From Gammaproteobacteria bacterium (lineage in GTDB: Bacteria; Pseudomonadota; Gammaproteobacteria; Pseudomonadales; Halieaceae), in NCBI GenBank assembly GCA_024644535.1, contig JAHEKX010000027.1, positions 130,185 through 194,184 of the forward strand: 64,000 nucleotides of DNA. Direction: 5' to 3'. Below are positions 44,125 to 55,975 of the stretch, piece by piece (the stretch's first letter is position 1; every line of letters starts with the position of its first letter). The notes beneath the pieces are model-generated. The model saw only the letters and a program-made list of their open reading frames with translations, searched no databases and was not told where the DNA came from. The translations under genes were made by a program, and so were the position numbers.

Positions 44125-44600
44125 TCCGTTAGGCCATGGTAACGCCTAAAGTACCTCAATATTTGCATTACCAAAGGCCACACTAAGGCGCTACATAAGG
44201 CCGTTAACAATGGCGGAGTTACGGTGACGGCTTGAGTTTCGAACGAGGCCAGCCAAACATCAACAAAGCGTGCTACGCCCGTGAGCATAAAGATCAATGC
44301 GATCTGAGACAGCGTGTCCAATTTACGAAATCGCATGTATATTAGCTGCCCAAATAGACAAACCAAGGTCATAATCAACGCGTAATGACCCAGTGGACTG
44401 GCACTGAGCACGTCAAAGACAAATCCAGTTAACAGCGCATAAGTCACGCCCACCCGAGCAGGCAAAGCAACAACCCAATAAAACAGCACCAAACCTACCC
44501 AATCAATTAGCTGCGGCCAACCTGATACGTCGGCAGTCCAAATACTTAACAGCATCGCGACCAACAACGTAAAGAGTACAACCAAGGCGTCGCGTATCAC
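44118..44600 (-). CDS. mreD: Rod shape-determining protein MreD
   Basis: Small multi-TM protein downstream of mreC. Confidence 0.9.
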   Translation of the reverse strand: MIRDALVVLFTLLVAMLLSIWTADVSGWPQLIDWVGLVLFYWVVALPARVGVTYALLTGFVFDVLSASPLGHYALIMTLVCLFGQLIYMRFRKLDTLSQIALIFMLTGVARFVDVWLASFETQAVTVTPPLLTALCSALVWPLVMQILRYFRRYHGLTEW

Positions 44601-45490
44601 GGCGCTGGAGCTCTTGCGCCGAGATTGACCTCAGGTGCCAGGATGCCTTCGGGAAACAGAAGCAAACCGTGCCGCGTTCGACTGAGTTGCGCTAACGGCT
44701 CAGCCCACACCGTTGCAAATCGGGCGCCATCGGTGCGATCTACTGCAACGACTTTAGCCACGGGATAACCCATGGGAAACCGCCCCCCCAAACCAGAGGT
44801 CACCAGCTGATCACCTATCTCCACATCTGTGGTAGTCGATAAATACTCGATGCGCAGACGACTCAGATCACCCGTTCCTTCAGCAATCGCGCGCACCGAG
44901 TTTCGGGTGATCTGAACGGGAATCGAATGACTGGCATCACTGATCAGCAAGACTTGTGCGGCGTCACTTGATACTTCAACAACCTGGCCTAACAGCCCGT
45001 CGGAGTCAATTAATGGCTGTCCCACATAGACTCGATCGCGACTACCATGATCGATAGCAATAATTTGTCGATTCGGATTCGGTGACACACCGACCACTTC
45101 GGTCGCCAAAACGTCGTTACGTTCGCGCGGCCCAGCATTCATCAAAGCGCGCAAACGCGAGTTTTCGGCGCGCAACGCCACCATTTGTTGCAGTTTAGCC
45201 TGAAGGACTAAATTTTCGCGCTCGAGCTGATCAACGCGATTATAGATGGCATCTTCAGATCGGCTGGCTTCCGACAGAGCCTGCCATACGTTGCCTGGAA
45301 CCGCCGCCAAGTCGAAAATAAAGTCAGTGGCATCAAGGCCAGCGCGACGGATCGGGTCAAGCACCTCTGTTTGGCGATCTGCCACCCAAATCACAATCAG
45401 AAAAGCCGCTAACAGACCCGCGCGCAATCCAACTCGTGACTTTTTGATGAACAGCGGTTTTATGGGTCTCTCCCTTAATATGCGCAGCAA
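44597..45490 (-). CDS. mreC: Rod shape-determining protein MreC
   Basis: TM, coiled coil, ATEVVGVSPNPNRQIIAIDHGSRDRVYVGQPLIDSDGLLGQV. Confidence 0.95.
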   Translation of the reverse strand: MLRILRERPIKPLFIKKSRVGLRAGLLAAFLIVIWVADRQTEVLDPIRRAGLDATDFIFDLAAVPGNVWQALSEASRSEDAIYNRVDQLERENLVLQAKLQQMVALRAENSRLRALMNAGPRERNDVLATEVVGVSPNPNRQIIAIDHGSRDRVYVGQPLIDSDGLLGQVVEVSSDAAQVLLISDASHSIPVQITRNSVRAIAEGTGDLSRLRIEYLSTTTDVEIGDQLVTSGLGGRFPMGYPVAKVVAVDRTDGARFATVWAEPLAQLSRTRHGLLLFPEGILAPEVNLGARAPAP

Positions 45491-45502
45491 TCAAACGCAG
45501 TT

Positions 45503-46546
<1,044 letters not shown>

Positions 46547-46588
46547 TTAGTGTCCCTAGTGTTGGGTTGAAAAGGCCGCCGAAGCGAC

Positions 46589-46609
46589 GCGCTCGGCGCT
46601 CGGCGCTCG
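46589..46609. repeat. Three tandem copies of heptamer GCGCTCG
   Basis: gcgctcg gcgctcg gcgctcg, perfect, 49 bp upstream of the mreB start. Confidence 0.95.
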
Positions 46610-46723
46610 TTTCCGCTTTAAACTCCGATTATCCTCCGTTTCGTCAACTCTATCAATGCCCATGATTTTGGGCAAGGACGGCGTTGTGATAAACTCGCCC
46701 GCCTGCGAAAAGAGAGATTCCAT

Positions 46724-47011
46724 ATGTCCGTCACAACCAGTCAACTTAGCGAGGTGGCAACCCTCGCTCGCTTGCAACTCGAGGCAGAGCAAGCCGAGCC
46801 GGTGACCAACGCAATTAACCAAATTTTAAGTCTTGTTGACCAACTACATGCGCTTGATTTGCACGCCATCGCGCCCATGGCCCACCCTCGTGACGAAATC
46901 CAACGTCTGCGAGCAGATGTGGTGACAGAAACCAACCAGCGTGAACCCTTCCAAGCAGTCGCACCCGCTGCCGAAGATGGCCTCTATGTCGTACCTCCGG
47001 TAATTGAATAA
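46724..47011 (+). CDS. gatC: Glu/Asp-tRNA amidotransferase subunit C
   Basis: [31 protein letters not shown]; gatCAB order. Confidence 0.97.
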   Translation: MSVTTSQLSEVATLARLQLEAEQAEPVTNAINQILSLVDQLHALDLHAIAPMAHPRDEIQRLRADVVTETNQREPFQAVAPAAEDGLYVVPPVIE

Positions 47012-48474
47012 TGACTGCTAGCATCCGATCCCTTGCCGCTGACTTACGCCAAGGTAAAACCTCGGCCGTAGAGCTGACTCAGGAGTACCTGCAACGCATC
47101 GCGCAGTTCGATGATCAGCTAAACAGCTACATTACCCTAGCCCCTGACCGCGCTTTGACGCAAGCTCAAGCGGCTGATGAGCGCATAGCTAATGGCGACG
47201 CATCGTTACTTTGCGGCATTCCAATCGCGCACAAAGATTTATTTTGCACGCGCAACTTGGCGACCACCTGCGCGTCTAAAATGCTGGCCAATTTTGTATC
47301 TCCCTATAACGCCACGGTAGTAGAGCGAATCGACGCCAGCGGTGCAGTCACTTTAGGCAAAACCAACCTGGACGAATTTGCCATGGGCTCGTCCAACGAG
47401 AACAGCTTTTTCGGCGTGGTAAAAAACCCCTGGGATCTAAACTGTGTACCTGGCGGCTCATCGGGCGGCTCCGCGGCTGCGGTAGCGGCCGAACTGTGTG
47501 TGGCGGCTACAGGCACTGACACCGGCGGATCCATCCGCCAACCCGCAGCATTTTGCGGCATCACTGGCCTAAAACCCACCTACGGGCGGGTATCTCGCTT
47601 GGGCATGGTAGCCTACGCCTCGTCGTTGGACCAAGGCGGCGTAATGGCTAAAAGCGCGGACGATTGCGCCATTTTGCTAGAAGCTATGGCAGGCTTTGAC
47701 CCTAAAGATTCCACGTCGAGCGACCATGCGACAACGCACTACTCCGAGCAATTAAACGAGTCCATCGCCGGGTTGCGTATTGGCATTCCACGCCAGTATT
47801 TTAATGAGCAACTCGACCCCAAAATGACGGCGCTATTACAAACCGCCTTGGTAGAGCTCGAAAAGTTAGGTGCGCAACTGATTGACATCGACTTGCAGCA
47901 GACAGCGCTTGCCATTCCCGCGTATTACATCATCGCACCTGCTGAAGCCTCGACTAATCTATCACGCTACGACGGCGTTCGTTACGGCTATCGCTGCGAG
48001 AATCCAACAGATCTTCAAGATTTATACGTACGCAGTCGCAGCGAAGCTTTTGGTGAAGAGGTTCAGCGTCGTATTTTAGTCGGCACTTACTCACTGTCTA
48101 GCGGGTACTACGATGCCTATTATGGGCAAGCGCAACGCGCTCGACGCCTGATCGCAGAAGACTTCGCCAAGGCCTTCAGCCAAGTGGATATCATAGCCAG
48201 CCCCACAACACCCGGCCCAGCCTTTGGCTTGGATAGTAAAACCCAAGACCCAGTGGCCATGTACCTCGAAGATATCTACACCCTAGCCGTTAATTTAGCA
48301 GGCCTCCCCGGCTTGTCGATGCCCGCGGGATTCTACGATCATCGCCCCGTTGGGCTGCAGCTTATAGGCAACCACTTTGATGAGGCCACGCTGTTGCGAA
48401 CGGCACACCAGTTCCAGCAAACTACAGACTGGCACATTCGGCGCCCCAGTTTGATTTCGGGAGGTAAGGCATGA
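47011..48474 (+). CDS. gatA: Glu/Asp-tRNA amidotransferase subunit A
   Basis: [51 protein letters not shown]. Confidence 0.98.
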   Translation: MTASIRSLAADLRQGKTSAVELTQEYLQRIAQFDDQLNSYITLAPDRALTQAQAADERIANGDASLLCGIPIAHKDLFCTRNLATTCASKMLANFVSPYNATVVERIDASGAVTLGKTNLDEFAMGSSNENSFFGVVKNPWDLNCVPGGSSGGSAAAVAAELCVAATGTDTGGSIRQPAAFCGITGLKPTYGRVSRLGMVAYASSLDQGGVMAKSADDCAILLEAMAGFDPKDSTSSDHATTHYSEQLNESIAGLRIGIPRQYFNEQLDPKMTALLQTALVELEKLGAQLIDIDLQQTALAIPAYYIIAPAEASTNLSRYDGVRYGYRCENPTDLQDLYVRSRSEAFGEEVQRRILVGTYSLSSGYYDAYYGQAQRARRLIAEDFAKAFSQVDIIASPTTPGPAFGLDSKTQDPVAMYLEDIYTLAVNLAGLPGLSMPAGFYDHRPVGLQLIGNHFDEATLLRTAHQFQQTTDWHIRRPSLISGGKA

Positions 48475-49913
48475 ACTGGGAAGTCGTTATTGGCCTAGAA
48501 GTACACTTACAACTTGCCACCCAATCGAAAATATTTTCTGGAAGCTCCACCCGCTTTGGTGCCGAGCCCAATACTCAAGCCAGCGCCGTTGATTTAGCCA
48601 TGCCTGGCATGCTACCAGTACTGAATGAGCAAGCCGTTCGTTATGCCGTATTATTTGGCCTGGGCATTGGCGCTGAGATCGGGCAGCGCTCTGTCTTCGA
48701 TCGCAAAAATTATTTCTACCCCGACCTGCCCAAAGGCTACCAGATAAGCCAGTTTGAGCAGCCCATTGTTGGTAAAGGTTCGTTCACGGTCACGCTGTCT
48801 GACGGCACCACTAAAACCATCGGCATTACCCGCGCCCACTTAGAAGAGGACGCCGGCAAATCGCTGCACGATGCCATTCCCGGCGCGTCTGGCATAGACC
48901 TAAACCGAGCTGGCACCCCTTTACTTGAGATCGTCAGCGAGCCCGATATTCGCAGCGCGGAAGAAGCCGTTGCCTACCTGAAAGCACTGCACACTCTGGT
49001 CACTTATTTGGGTATTTCCGATGGCGATATGTCGCAAGGTTCGATGCGCTGCGACATCAACTTATCGCTGCGACGCCGCGGCGTGAGCGAATTTGGTACC
49101 CGCACCGAAATCAAAAACGTAAATTCATTCCGGTTTGTCGAGCGCGCCATTCACAGTGAAATTGAGCGGCAATCAGACATCCTGGAAGACGGTGGTGTCA
49201 TCATTCAAGAAACACGCCTATACGACGCCGAACGCGACGAGACGCGATCGATGCGTTCCAAAGAGGTCGCTAACGACTATCGCTACTTCCCCGACCCCGA
49301 CTTGCTGCCAGTGGTATTAAGCGACGAGACAATCGAGGCCATCAGAGCGACTTTACCGGAACTTCCCGAAGCCAAACGCGAGCGCTTTAAAAAGCAGTAT
49401 GGCTTGGGGGATTACGACGCCAAAGCCCTGTGCGATAGCCAAGCTATGGCCAATTATTTTGAAGAAACCGCCAACGCGGGCGGTGACGCAAAACTTGCCG
49501 CTAACTGGATGTTATCTGAACTCGCCGCACAGCTTAACGCTCACAATATCGACTTAGGGCAGGCGCCCGTAAGTGCGCAACAGTTGGGCCAGCTGATTAT
49601 TCGCATTAAAGACAATACGCTGTCCAGCAAAATGGCGAAACAGGTATTTGATGCTCTGTGGCAAGGCGAGGGCGAAGTCGATGCCATTATCGATCAGCGC
49701 GGCCTGAAGCAGGTAAGCGACTCTGGCGCCTTAGAGGGTTTAGTTAACGAGGTAGTGGCTGCCAATCCCGATCAAGTCGCGCAATACCAGGCCGCTGACG
49801 AAGGCAAACAGAAAAAACTGCTGGGCTTTTTCGTGGGCCAAATCATGAAAGCCTCGAAAGGGCAAGCCAACCCCAAACTCGTGAACGAACTTCTGAACAA
49901 AGCGCTGAAGTAA
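48471..49913 (+). CDS. gatB: Glu/Asp-tRNA amidotransferase subunit B
   Basis: [38 protein letters not shown]. Confidence 0.98.
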   Translation: MNWEVVIGLEVHLQLATQSKIFSGSSTRFGAEPNTQASAVDLAMPGMLPVLNEQAVRYAVLFGLGIGAEIGQRSVFDRKNYFYPDLPKGYQISQFEQPIVGKGSFTVTLSDGTTKTIGITRAHLEEDAGKSLHDAIPGASGIDLNRAGTPLLEIVSEPDIRSAEEAVAYLKALHTLVTYLGISDGDMSQGSMRCDINLSLRRRGVSEFGTRTEIKNVNSFRFVERAIHSEIERQSDILEDGGVIIQETRLYDAERDETRSMRSKEVANDYRYFPDPDLLPVVLSDETIEAIRATLPELPEAKRERFKKQYGLGDYDAKALCDSQAMANYFEETANAGGDAKLAANWMLSELAAQLNAHNIDLGQAPVSAQQLGQLIIRIKDNTLSSKMAKQVFDALWQGEGEVDAIIDQRGLKQVSDSGALEGLVNEVVAANPDQVAQYQAADEGKQKKLLGFFVGQIMKASKGQANPKLVNELLNKALK

Positions 49914-49921
49914 ATTCAGCG

Positions 49922-50509
49922 CTAATAGCGCATGAAACGCTCGCGATTGACTTGTTTTTGGGTTTCGTTTTTTCGCAGCAGTAGATACACGGCGCCCGTT
50001 CCTCCATGCTGAGGCTGGGCGCTATGAAAGGCTTGCACAGCATCGAGTTCCCGTAGCCAATGATTGACGCACCCTTTTAAAATTGCGGCCTGCTCTTTTT
50101 CGGTCTTACGCTCACCTCGACCGTGTACAATTATAACCGTGCGCAAACCAAGCTCTAGGGCCTGCTCGACGAACTCAAAAACTGCTTTACGCGCCTGCAC
50201 CACTCGCATGCGGTGCAAATCGAGCCGCGCCTCAGTATCGTATTTTCCCTGCTTTAACTTACGATACACACCATTTTGAATACCGGGGCGCTTAAAATCT
50301 AACACAAACCAAGGGTCGAGCGCGGCGATACCCTCTTCCGTTAGAATGTTCTTATCCGCTTGCGGGCCCGTGACCGCGGCTTCACGGCGTCGCTCTACCG
50401 CGTCGGCCGCCAGACCGGGAGATTTAGAACGAACCACCCGCTCATCCTGACGCAAAGGCTTTACGTCGGCAAATTCTTGCGCGAATAAATCCTGTTCGTC
50501 GTCATTCAT
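49922..50509 (-). CDS. Smr-domain protein
   Basis: ARLDLHRMRVVQARKAVFEFVEQA, VIIVHGRGERK, GAVYLLLRK; start MNDDEQD (ORF open to 50632). Confidence 0.92.
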   Translation of the reverse strand: MNDDEQDLFAQEFADVKPLRQDERVVRSKSPGLAADAVERRREAAVTGPQADKNILTEEGIAALDPWFVLDFKRPGIQNGVYRKLKQGKYDTEARLDLHRMRVVQARKAVFEFVEQALELGLRTVIIVHGRGERKTEKEQAAILKGCVNHWLRELDAVQAFHSAQPQHGGTGAVYLLLRKNETQKQVNRERFMRY

Positions 50510-50621
50510 AATTCTTCCTCTGCGGCCTACCGTTATATTATAGCGACAGCTGGGCTGTACGCCGAACCCATTTTTTGGCTTACTTACCCTGTGACACACT
50601 TTGAACAGTAAGGCCATTTTT

Positions 50622-51374
50622 ATGCAAGGCAACCCGACCCTAGGTATTCAGTACTTAATACGCGGCGTTCAGCTGATGCGAGTACCAAAATTAATGGTTT
50701 TTATCTTAATACCGCTTGCCATTAACATGATTGTGTTTGGAAGTTTGATCGGCTGGGCGATCTTTTATTTGAACGCATTAGTGCCGGAGTGGATCCAGTC
50801 ACTGCCTGCCTGGATGAGCTTTATTGAGTGGATTATTTGGCCACTCCTCGTATTACTATTTGGCCTACTCAGCGGCTATTTGTTTACCAGCGTCACCCTA
50901 ATAATAGCCTCACCGTTTAACAGTTTACTGGCTGAGAAGGTCGAAGAGCACTATACCGGCCAGGAGGTAGAAGGCTTCGAGAACCTAGGCGCAGCCCTTT
51001 TGGCTGTGCCGATGTCAATTATCCGAGAACTTCGCAAGCTGGCCTATTATTTACCCATGGCACTGCTGGTCTTTGTGTGCACTTGGATACCCCTATTGAA
51101 CTTTGCCGTACCCTTTATGTGGTTTTTATTGGGTGCCTGGATGATGAGCCTACAGTTTCTAGACTACCCGCTGGACAACCACCGCCAAAGCTTTAAAGCG
51201 GTGGTGAAATTCGCGGGCCAAGAACGTCTAACGACCATGGGATTTGGTGGTGGCGTAGCGCTATGCGTCAGCATACCCATTCTGAACTTAATTATCGTAC
51301 CCGCAGCGGTGGCAGGCGCCACCTTACTGTATTGCGACCAGCAAGCTAGTGGTTTGCCAAGACTAAAGCCTTAA
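50622..51374 (+). CDS. cysZ: Sulfate transporter CysZ / EI24-family membrane protein
   Basis: CysZ-like topology, [28 protein letters not shown]; probable ATG at 50622 (TTG at 50601 upstream). Confidence 0.87.
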   Translation: MQGNPTLGIQYLIRGVQLMRVPKLMVFILIPLAINMIVFGSLIGWAIFYLNALVPEWIQSLPAWMSFIEWIIWPLLVLLFGLLSGYLFTSVTLIIASPFNSLLAEKVEEHYTGQEVEGFENLGAALLAVPMSIIRELRKLAYYLPMALLVFVCTWIPLLNFAVPFMWFLLGAWMMSLQFLDYPLDNHRQSFKAVVKFAGQERLTTMGFGGGVALCVSIPILNLIIVPAAVAGATLLYCDQQASGLPRLKP

Positions 51375-52564
51375 GCCAGCAAACTTTCGGGGGGGTACTC
51401 GCAGTCAAGGCGCTCGCCCAATAAGGTCTCGATATCGGGCAGTAAAAAAGCATCGTCTTCGCTGGCAAAGCTAATGGACGTCCCTGTGGCTCCCGCACGC
51501 CCCGTTCTACCAATACGATGTACGTAATCGTCTGGGTCTTCAGGCAAATTGTAATTCACCACATGCGATACGCCATCAACATGAATACCGCGCCCCGCCA
51601 CGTCTGTGGCCACTAAGACCTTAAGCCTTCCACGCTTAAAGTCTTCCAAGGTCCTGGTGCGTTTATTTTGCGGAATCTCACCCGACAACACACCACAAGG
51701 AATGCTGGCTTTGCGCAAACGCTCGTACAGGTGACGCACCTGATCGCGGCGATTAGCAAACACAATAACGCTGGTTGCCGACTCATCGCGCAGCAAATTC
51801 AGCAAGATTTTGTAACGCTGCTCGGCCGAGACCAAGTACACTTTTTGATCAACGTTCGCGGTAGCGACACTCTCGGGCTCGATCTCAATTTTGATCGGCT
51901 TGTAGGTCCACTGCTCGGATAAATTAATGATGTCTTGCGTAAATGTCGCCGAGAATAAAAGTGTTTGGCGATGCTCTTTCGGCGGCGTGGCGCGCACAAT
52001 GCGCTTTACCTGTGGAATGAAGCCCATATCTAGCATACGATCTGCTTCATCCAAAACGATGGTTTCGACCCGATCCAAAAATAAGTCTTGGCGCGTCATA
52101 AAATCAATTAAACGTCCAGGCGTCGCGACCACCAAGTCGACCGGTTCTTGCTCGAGTTTTTGCAACTGTTTTTGGTAATCCATTCCACCAATCAAAGTCA
52201 CAACGCGCAAACCGGTATATTTGCCTAGGTCCTTGGCGTCCTCGGCAATTTGCATAACCAGCTCACGGGTTGGTGCAATGACCAGGGCTCGAGGCTCTCC
52301 CACAAAACGCTCTTCGTCGATAGGGTGTGTTAATAAATCGTTAAATACAGTAATCAAAAACGCCGCTGTTTTACCCGTGCCTGTTTGTGCCTTACCAATC
52401 GCATCTAAACCACGCAGTGTATGAGGCAGAATCGCCCCTTGAATGGGCGAGCATGTCTCAAAGCCCAAACCCTTGATCCCTTTTAACAGACGTTCGTCGA
52501 GATCTAAAGACTCAAAGGTTCGCTTGTCGGCATTGGCCTGATCGGCCAAAGTGAATGTGCTCAT
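51371..52564 (-). CDS. DEAD-box RNA helicase, RhlB-like, without a basic C-terminal tail
   Basis: [41 protein letters not shown]; ends shortly after the core. Confidence 0.9.
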   Translation of the reverse strand: MSTFTLADQANADKRTFESLDLDERLLKGIKGLGFETCSPIQGAILPHTLRGLDAIGKAQTGTGKTAAFLITVFNDLLTHPIDEERFVGEPRALVIAPTRELVMQIAEDAKDLGKYTGLRVVTLIGGMDYQKQLQKLEQEPVDLVVATPGRLIDFMTRQDLFLDRVETIVLDEADRMLDMGFIPQVKRIVRATPPKEHRQTLLFSATFTQDIINLSEQWTYKPIKIEIEPESVATANVDQKVYLVSAEQRYKILLNLLRDESATSVIVFANRRDQVRHLYERLRKASIPCGVLSGEIPQNKRTRTLEDFKRGRLKVLVATDVAGRGIHVDGVSHVVNYNLPEDPDDYVHRIGRTGRAGATGTSISFASEDDAFLLPDIETLLGERLDCEYPPESLLA

Positions 52565-52618
52565 GTGCTTCCTGCGCGATTGTCGCTTTTGTTAAACCGC
52601 GCGGAGTGTACCATTAAA

Positions 52619-53446
52619 TCAAGGCCACTGCGCGCCTGTCACACGATCAAGCCCCTGAAGGTCACGACAGGTCGTAGCCCCATGATAACCGCGGTCAATT
52701 AAACGCTGACGCAAATGCTCAGCCTGCTGGAAACCATGCTCTAGCCAAATAAAACCACCCGGCTTCAGATACACGGGCGCTTGATCAATAATTGCAAACA
52801 GATCCGCTAATCCGTTGTTCTGCGCGACCAAGGCATTTATCGGTTCGAAGCGCACGTCACCTTGCCGCAAATATTCAGAGTCAGGTTCGACATAGGGTGG
52901 GTTTGATACAATCAAATCAAAGGACTGCTGGGGTATGGAGGCAAACCAATTGCTTCGATAAAACTCGACATTTTTACTCCGCAGGTTCTGTTGGTTCGCC
53001 TTCGCTACGGCTAAAGCCTGTTCGCTTTGATCGACCGCACTTATTGACCACTTAGGGCGCTGCGATGCTAGCGCTAGGGCAATGGCGCCAGAGCCCGTAC
53101 CTAGGTCCAGGACCTTAGCATGCTCAAGTAAGGTATGCTCGAGCACCACATCGACTAGCAACTCGGTTTCGGGGCGAGGAATGAGTACGCGTTGGTCAAC
53201 CTGCAAGTCCAATCCATAAAATTCGCGTTGCCCTAGCAAATAGGCAATAGGAACTCCCTGTTGACGCTGATTCACTAAAGCCTGATATTGTTGCACCACG
53301 CCGAGGGTCAGCTCGCGCTCGGGCCACGCATACAGTGTTGTGCGCCCTAAGCCCGATACATGCGCAAGCAGCAAGTGAGCTTCCAAATTAGCGCTGTCGC
53401 TGGGCAACAGCGCTGTAGCCCAGCGCAAACATTCGGAAATCGTCAT
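52619..53446 (-). CDS. prmC: Release factor glutamine methyltransferase
   Basis: VLDLGTGSGAIALALA, IVSNPPYVE; downstream of prfA. Confidence 0.96.
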   Translation of the reverse strand: MTISECLRWATALLPSDSANLEAHLLLAHVSGLGRTTLYAWPERELTLGVVQQYQALVNQRQQGVPIAYLLGQREFYGLDLQVDQRVLIPRPETELLVDVVLEHTLLEHAKVLDLGTGSGAIALALASQRPKWSISAVDQSEQALAVAKANQQNLRSKNVEFYRSNWFASIPQQSFDLIVSNPPYVEPDSEYLRQGDVRFEPINALVAQNNGLADLFAIIDQAPVYLKPGGFIWLEHGFQQAEHLRQRLIDRGYHGATTCRDLQGLDRVTGAQWP

Positions 53447-53448
53447 AC

Positions 53449-54534
53449 CTAATCGTCGGACAATGCCGCCAACTGATCGGCTTGGTACTCTTGACGAAGC
53501 GGCGTCACCACGGAATCTAAGTCGCCTTCCATAATCTCATCCAATTTGTACAAGGTAAGATTAATACGGTGATCTGTCATACGCCCCTGCGGGAAATTGT
53601 AGGTTCGAATGCGATCGGAACGATCGCCGGTACCAACCAAATTCCGTCGCTCTTGCGCCTGCTCTGATGCAGCCTTTTCCTCTGCCGCAGTATCGAGTTT
53701 AGCTTGCAACAATGACATCGCACGCGCACGGTTTTTGTGCTGCGAACGCTCGTCCTGACACTCAACCACAATACCCGTGGGCAGGTGAGTAATACGAATA
53801 GCAGAATCGGTTTTGTTAACGTGCTGCCCGCCCGCACCCGATGCTCGAAAGGTATCGACTCGAATATCGGCTTTATTAATTTCGATAGCATCGACCTCAG
53901 CAGCCTCGGCCATAACGGCGACCGTACAGGCTGAAGTATGAATTCGGCCCTGCGATTCCGTTTCGGGCACACGCTGTACTCGGTGCGCACCCGACTCGAA
54001 TTTTAAGTGCGCATAGACATCGCGACCTTCAACACGGGTAATGACTTCTTTGTACCCACCGTGTTCACCCGCTCGCTCGGATAAGACCTCTAGACGCCAC
54101 TTCATGCGCTCAGCATAACGCGAATACATGCGGAACAAGTCACCTGAAAAAATAGCGGCCTCATCGCCGCCTGTACCGGCACGAATTTCCAGGAATACGT
54201 TGGCTGAATCTTTGGGATCTTTAGGCAGCAGTAAACGCTGAAGCTCGATTTCCAGTGCCTCGATCGTTTCCTTCGCGGCATCCAGCTCTTCTGCTGCCAT
54301 GTCGCGCATATCGGGATCATCGTCCGACAGCATGAATTTCGCAGCCTCAACATCATCCTGCGCTGTTTGATATCGCTTAAAGGTCGCAACCACTTCCTCT
54401 AACTCAGAGTACTCACGCGATAGCTCACGAAAACGCTCTTGGTTGCTAATAGTTTCCGCATCGCTTAATAAAGCAGAGACCTCTTCATGGCGCTCTACCA
54501 GCAATTCTAGCTTGTGTAACAGTGATGATTTCAT
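53449..54534 (-). CDS. prfA: Peptide chain release factor 1
   Basis: [40 protein letters not shown]; probable start MKSSLLHK. Confidence 0.98.
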   Translation of the reverse strand: MKSSLLHKLELLVERHEEVSALLSDAETISNQERFRELSREYSELEEVVATFKRYQTAQDDVEAAKFMLSDDDPDMRDMAAEELDAAKETIEALEIELQRLLLPKDPKDSANVFLEIRAGTGGDEAAIFSGDLFRMYSRYAERMKWRLEVLSERAGEHGGYKEVITRVEGRDVYAHLKFESGAHRVQRVPETESQGRIHTSACTVAVMAEAAEVDAIEINKADIRVDTFRASGAGGQHVNKTDSAIRITHLPTGIVVECQDERSQHKNRARAMSLLQAKLDTAAEEKAASEQAQERRNLVGTGDRSDRIRTYNFPQGRMTDHRINLTLYKLDEIMEGDLDSVVTPLRQEYQADQLAALSDD

Positions 54535-54561
54535 TGTTGCGGACAACCGCACTCCTTCAGT

Positions 54562-55830
54562 TTATTGATCTAAGTCGTCAGGCAAACCCAGCAAGCGCTT
54601 CGCGACATCGAGCTCTGCGACATTGTGTTCTGCGATACTGCGCAGTCCTTGGCTGGGTGCGTGTATCAATTTATTGGTGATGGCGCGCGCCATAGCCTCT
54701 AATACGACCTCTGGGTTGGCACCAACACTGAGTTCTTTGCGAGCTCGTTCAAGCTCTAAATCTGTTAGCGCAGAGGCTTGGTCGCGGTAATATTTAATCC
54801 ATTGCTTTGACGCATCGGCGCGCAAACTGCGGATATAAAGCGCGAGTTCTTCATTCAGAATATCTCTTGCCTTGTCAGCCTCTGTTTCACGTTGAGCTAT
54901 GTTTTGGTCAACGATATCGCGCAAATCATCTACTGTATACAGGTACACATCTTGCAGCTCAGCAACCTCGGCTTCCACATCGCGTGGCACGGCTATATCA
55001 ACCAACAACATGGGTTTGTGACGTCGCTTGCGCAGGGCCGTTTCCACTAAACCTTTACCGATAATCGGCAATTGACTCGCCGTTGATGACACCACGATAT
55101 CGACTTGCGGTAAGACTTCAGGCAAATCGCTTAAAACCCGAGCCTCGGCTCCTAATTTTTCGGCTAGGGTCATGCCACGATCAAGGCTTCGGTTGGCAAT
55201 TAAAATACGGCTCACACCCGCTTGACGCAGGTGAGTGCCAACCAATTCGATTGTTTCACCGGCACCAACCAGCAAGACCTTTACGCTAGACATCGACTCG
55301 TAAATACGCCCAGCTAAATCTACTGCCGCGTACGCTATCGACACAGGGTTTTCACCAATGGCCGTCTCGGTTCTCACGCGTTTAGCAGCGGCAAATACGC
55401 GCTGATACAGTTTATTCAGCACCACGCCGACCGCACCGGATTCGCGAGCCACGGCATAAGCCGATTTCAGCTGACCTAAAATTTGCGGTTCGCCCAGCAC
55501 TAACGAATCCAGACCAGAGGCCACCTGCATAAGATGTGCTACCGCATCACTATCGGTACAGGTATAGATGTGCTCATCAAGGTCACCTGCTGGCAACTGA
55601 TGGTAACTGTGCAGCCATTGCAACACCACTGCCGCCTCAATAGGCGCCTCGGAGTCACGCGCCAGCAACAGTTCGGTGCGATTGCACGTGGACAAAATAC
55701 TGGCCTCGCTGTCTTGCAAAGACGCCAGCTGCCGTACCGCATGCTCGAGTTGATCAGGTGCGAAAGCCACACGCTCGCGCACCGAAACAGCGGCGGAATT
55801 GTGGTTTAAACCGATCAACAAAACGGACAT
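54562..55830 (-). CDS. hemA: Glutamyl-tRNA reductase
   Basis: LLIGLNHNSAAVSVRERVAF, ILSTCNRTELL, LGEPQILGQ. Confidence 0.97.
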   Translation of the reverse strand: MSVLLIGLNHNSAAVSVRERVAFAPDQLEHAVRQLASLQDSEASILSTCNRTELLLARDSEAPIEAAVVLQWLHSYHQLPAGDLDEHIYTCTDSDAVAHLMQVASGLDSLVLGEPQILGQLKSAYAVARESGAVGVVLNKLYQRVFAAAKRVRTETAIGENPVSIAYAAVDLAGRIYESMSSVKVLLVGAGETIELVGTHLRQAGVSRILIANRSLDRGMTLAEKLGAEARVLSDLPEVLPQVDIVVSSTASQLPIIGKGLVETALRKRRHKPMLLVDIAVPRDVEAEVAELQDVYLYTVDDLRDIVDQNIAQRETEADKARDILNEELALYIRSLRADASKQWIKYYRDQASALTDLELERARKELSVGANPEVVLEAMARAITNKLIHAPSQGLRSIAEHNVAELDVAKRLLGLPDDLDQ

Positions 55831-55975
55831 TCGATCTACTCGTACACAGCGACTTTGCAACAGCGCGCCAGTCTACCACAGAATCGGCCGCATTCTGCCC
55901 TCTGAACATGGCACACACCCTAGGGATTACCTTATTATTGTGGCATTATTGACCAAAGTTTCTCGAGAATCGGTC

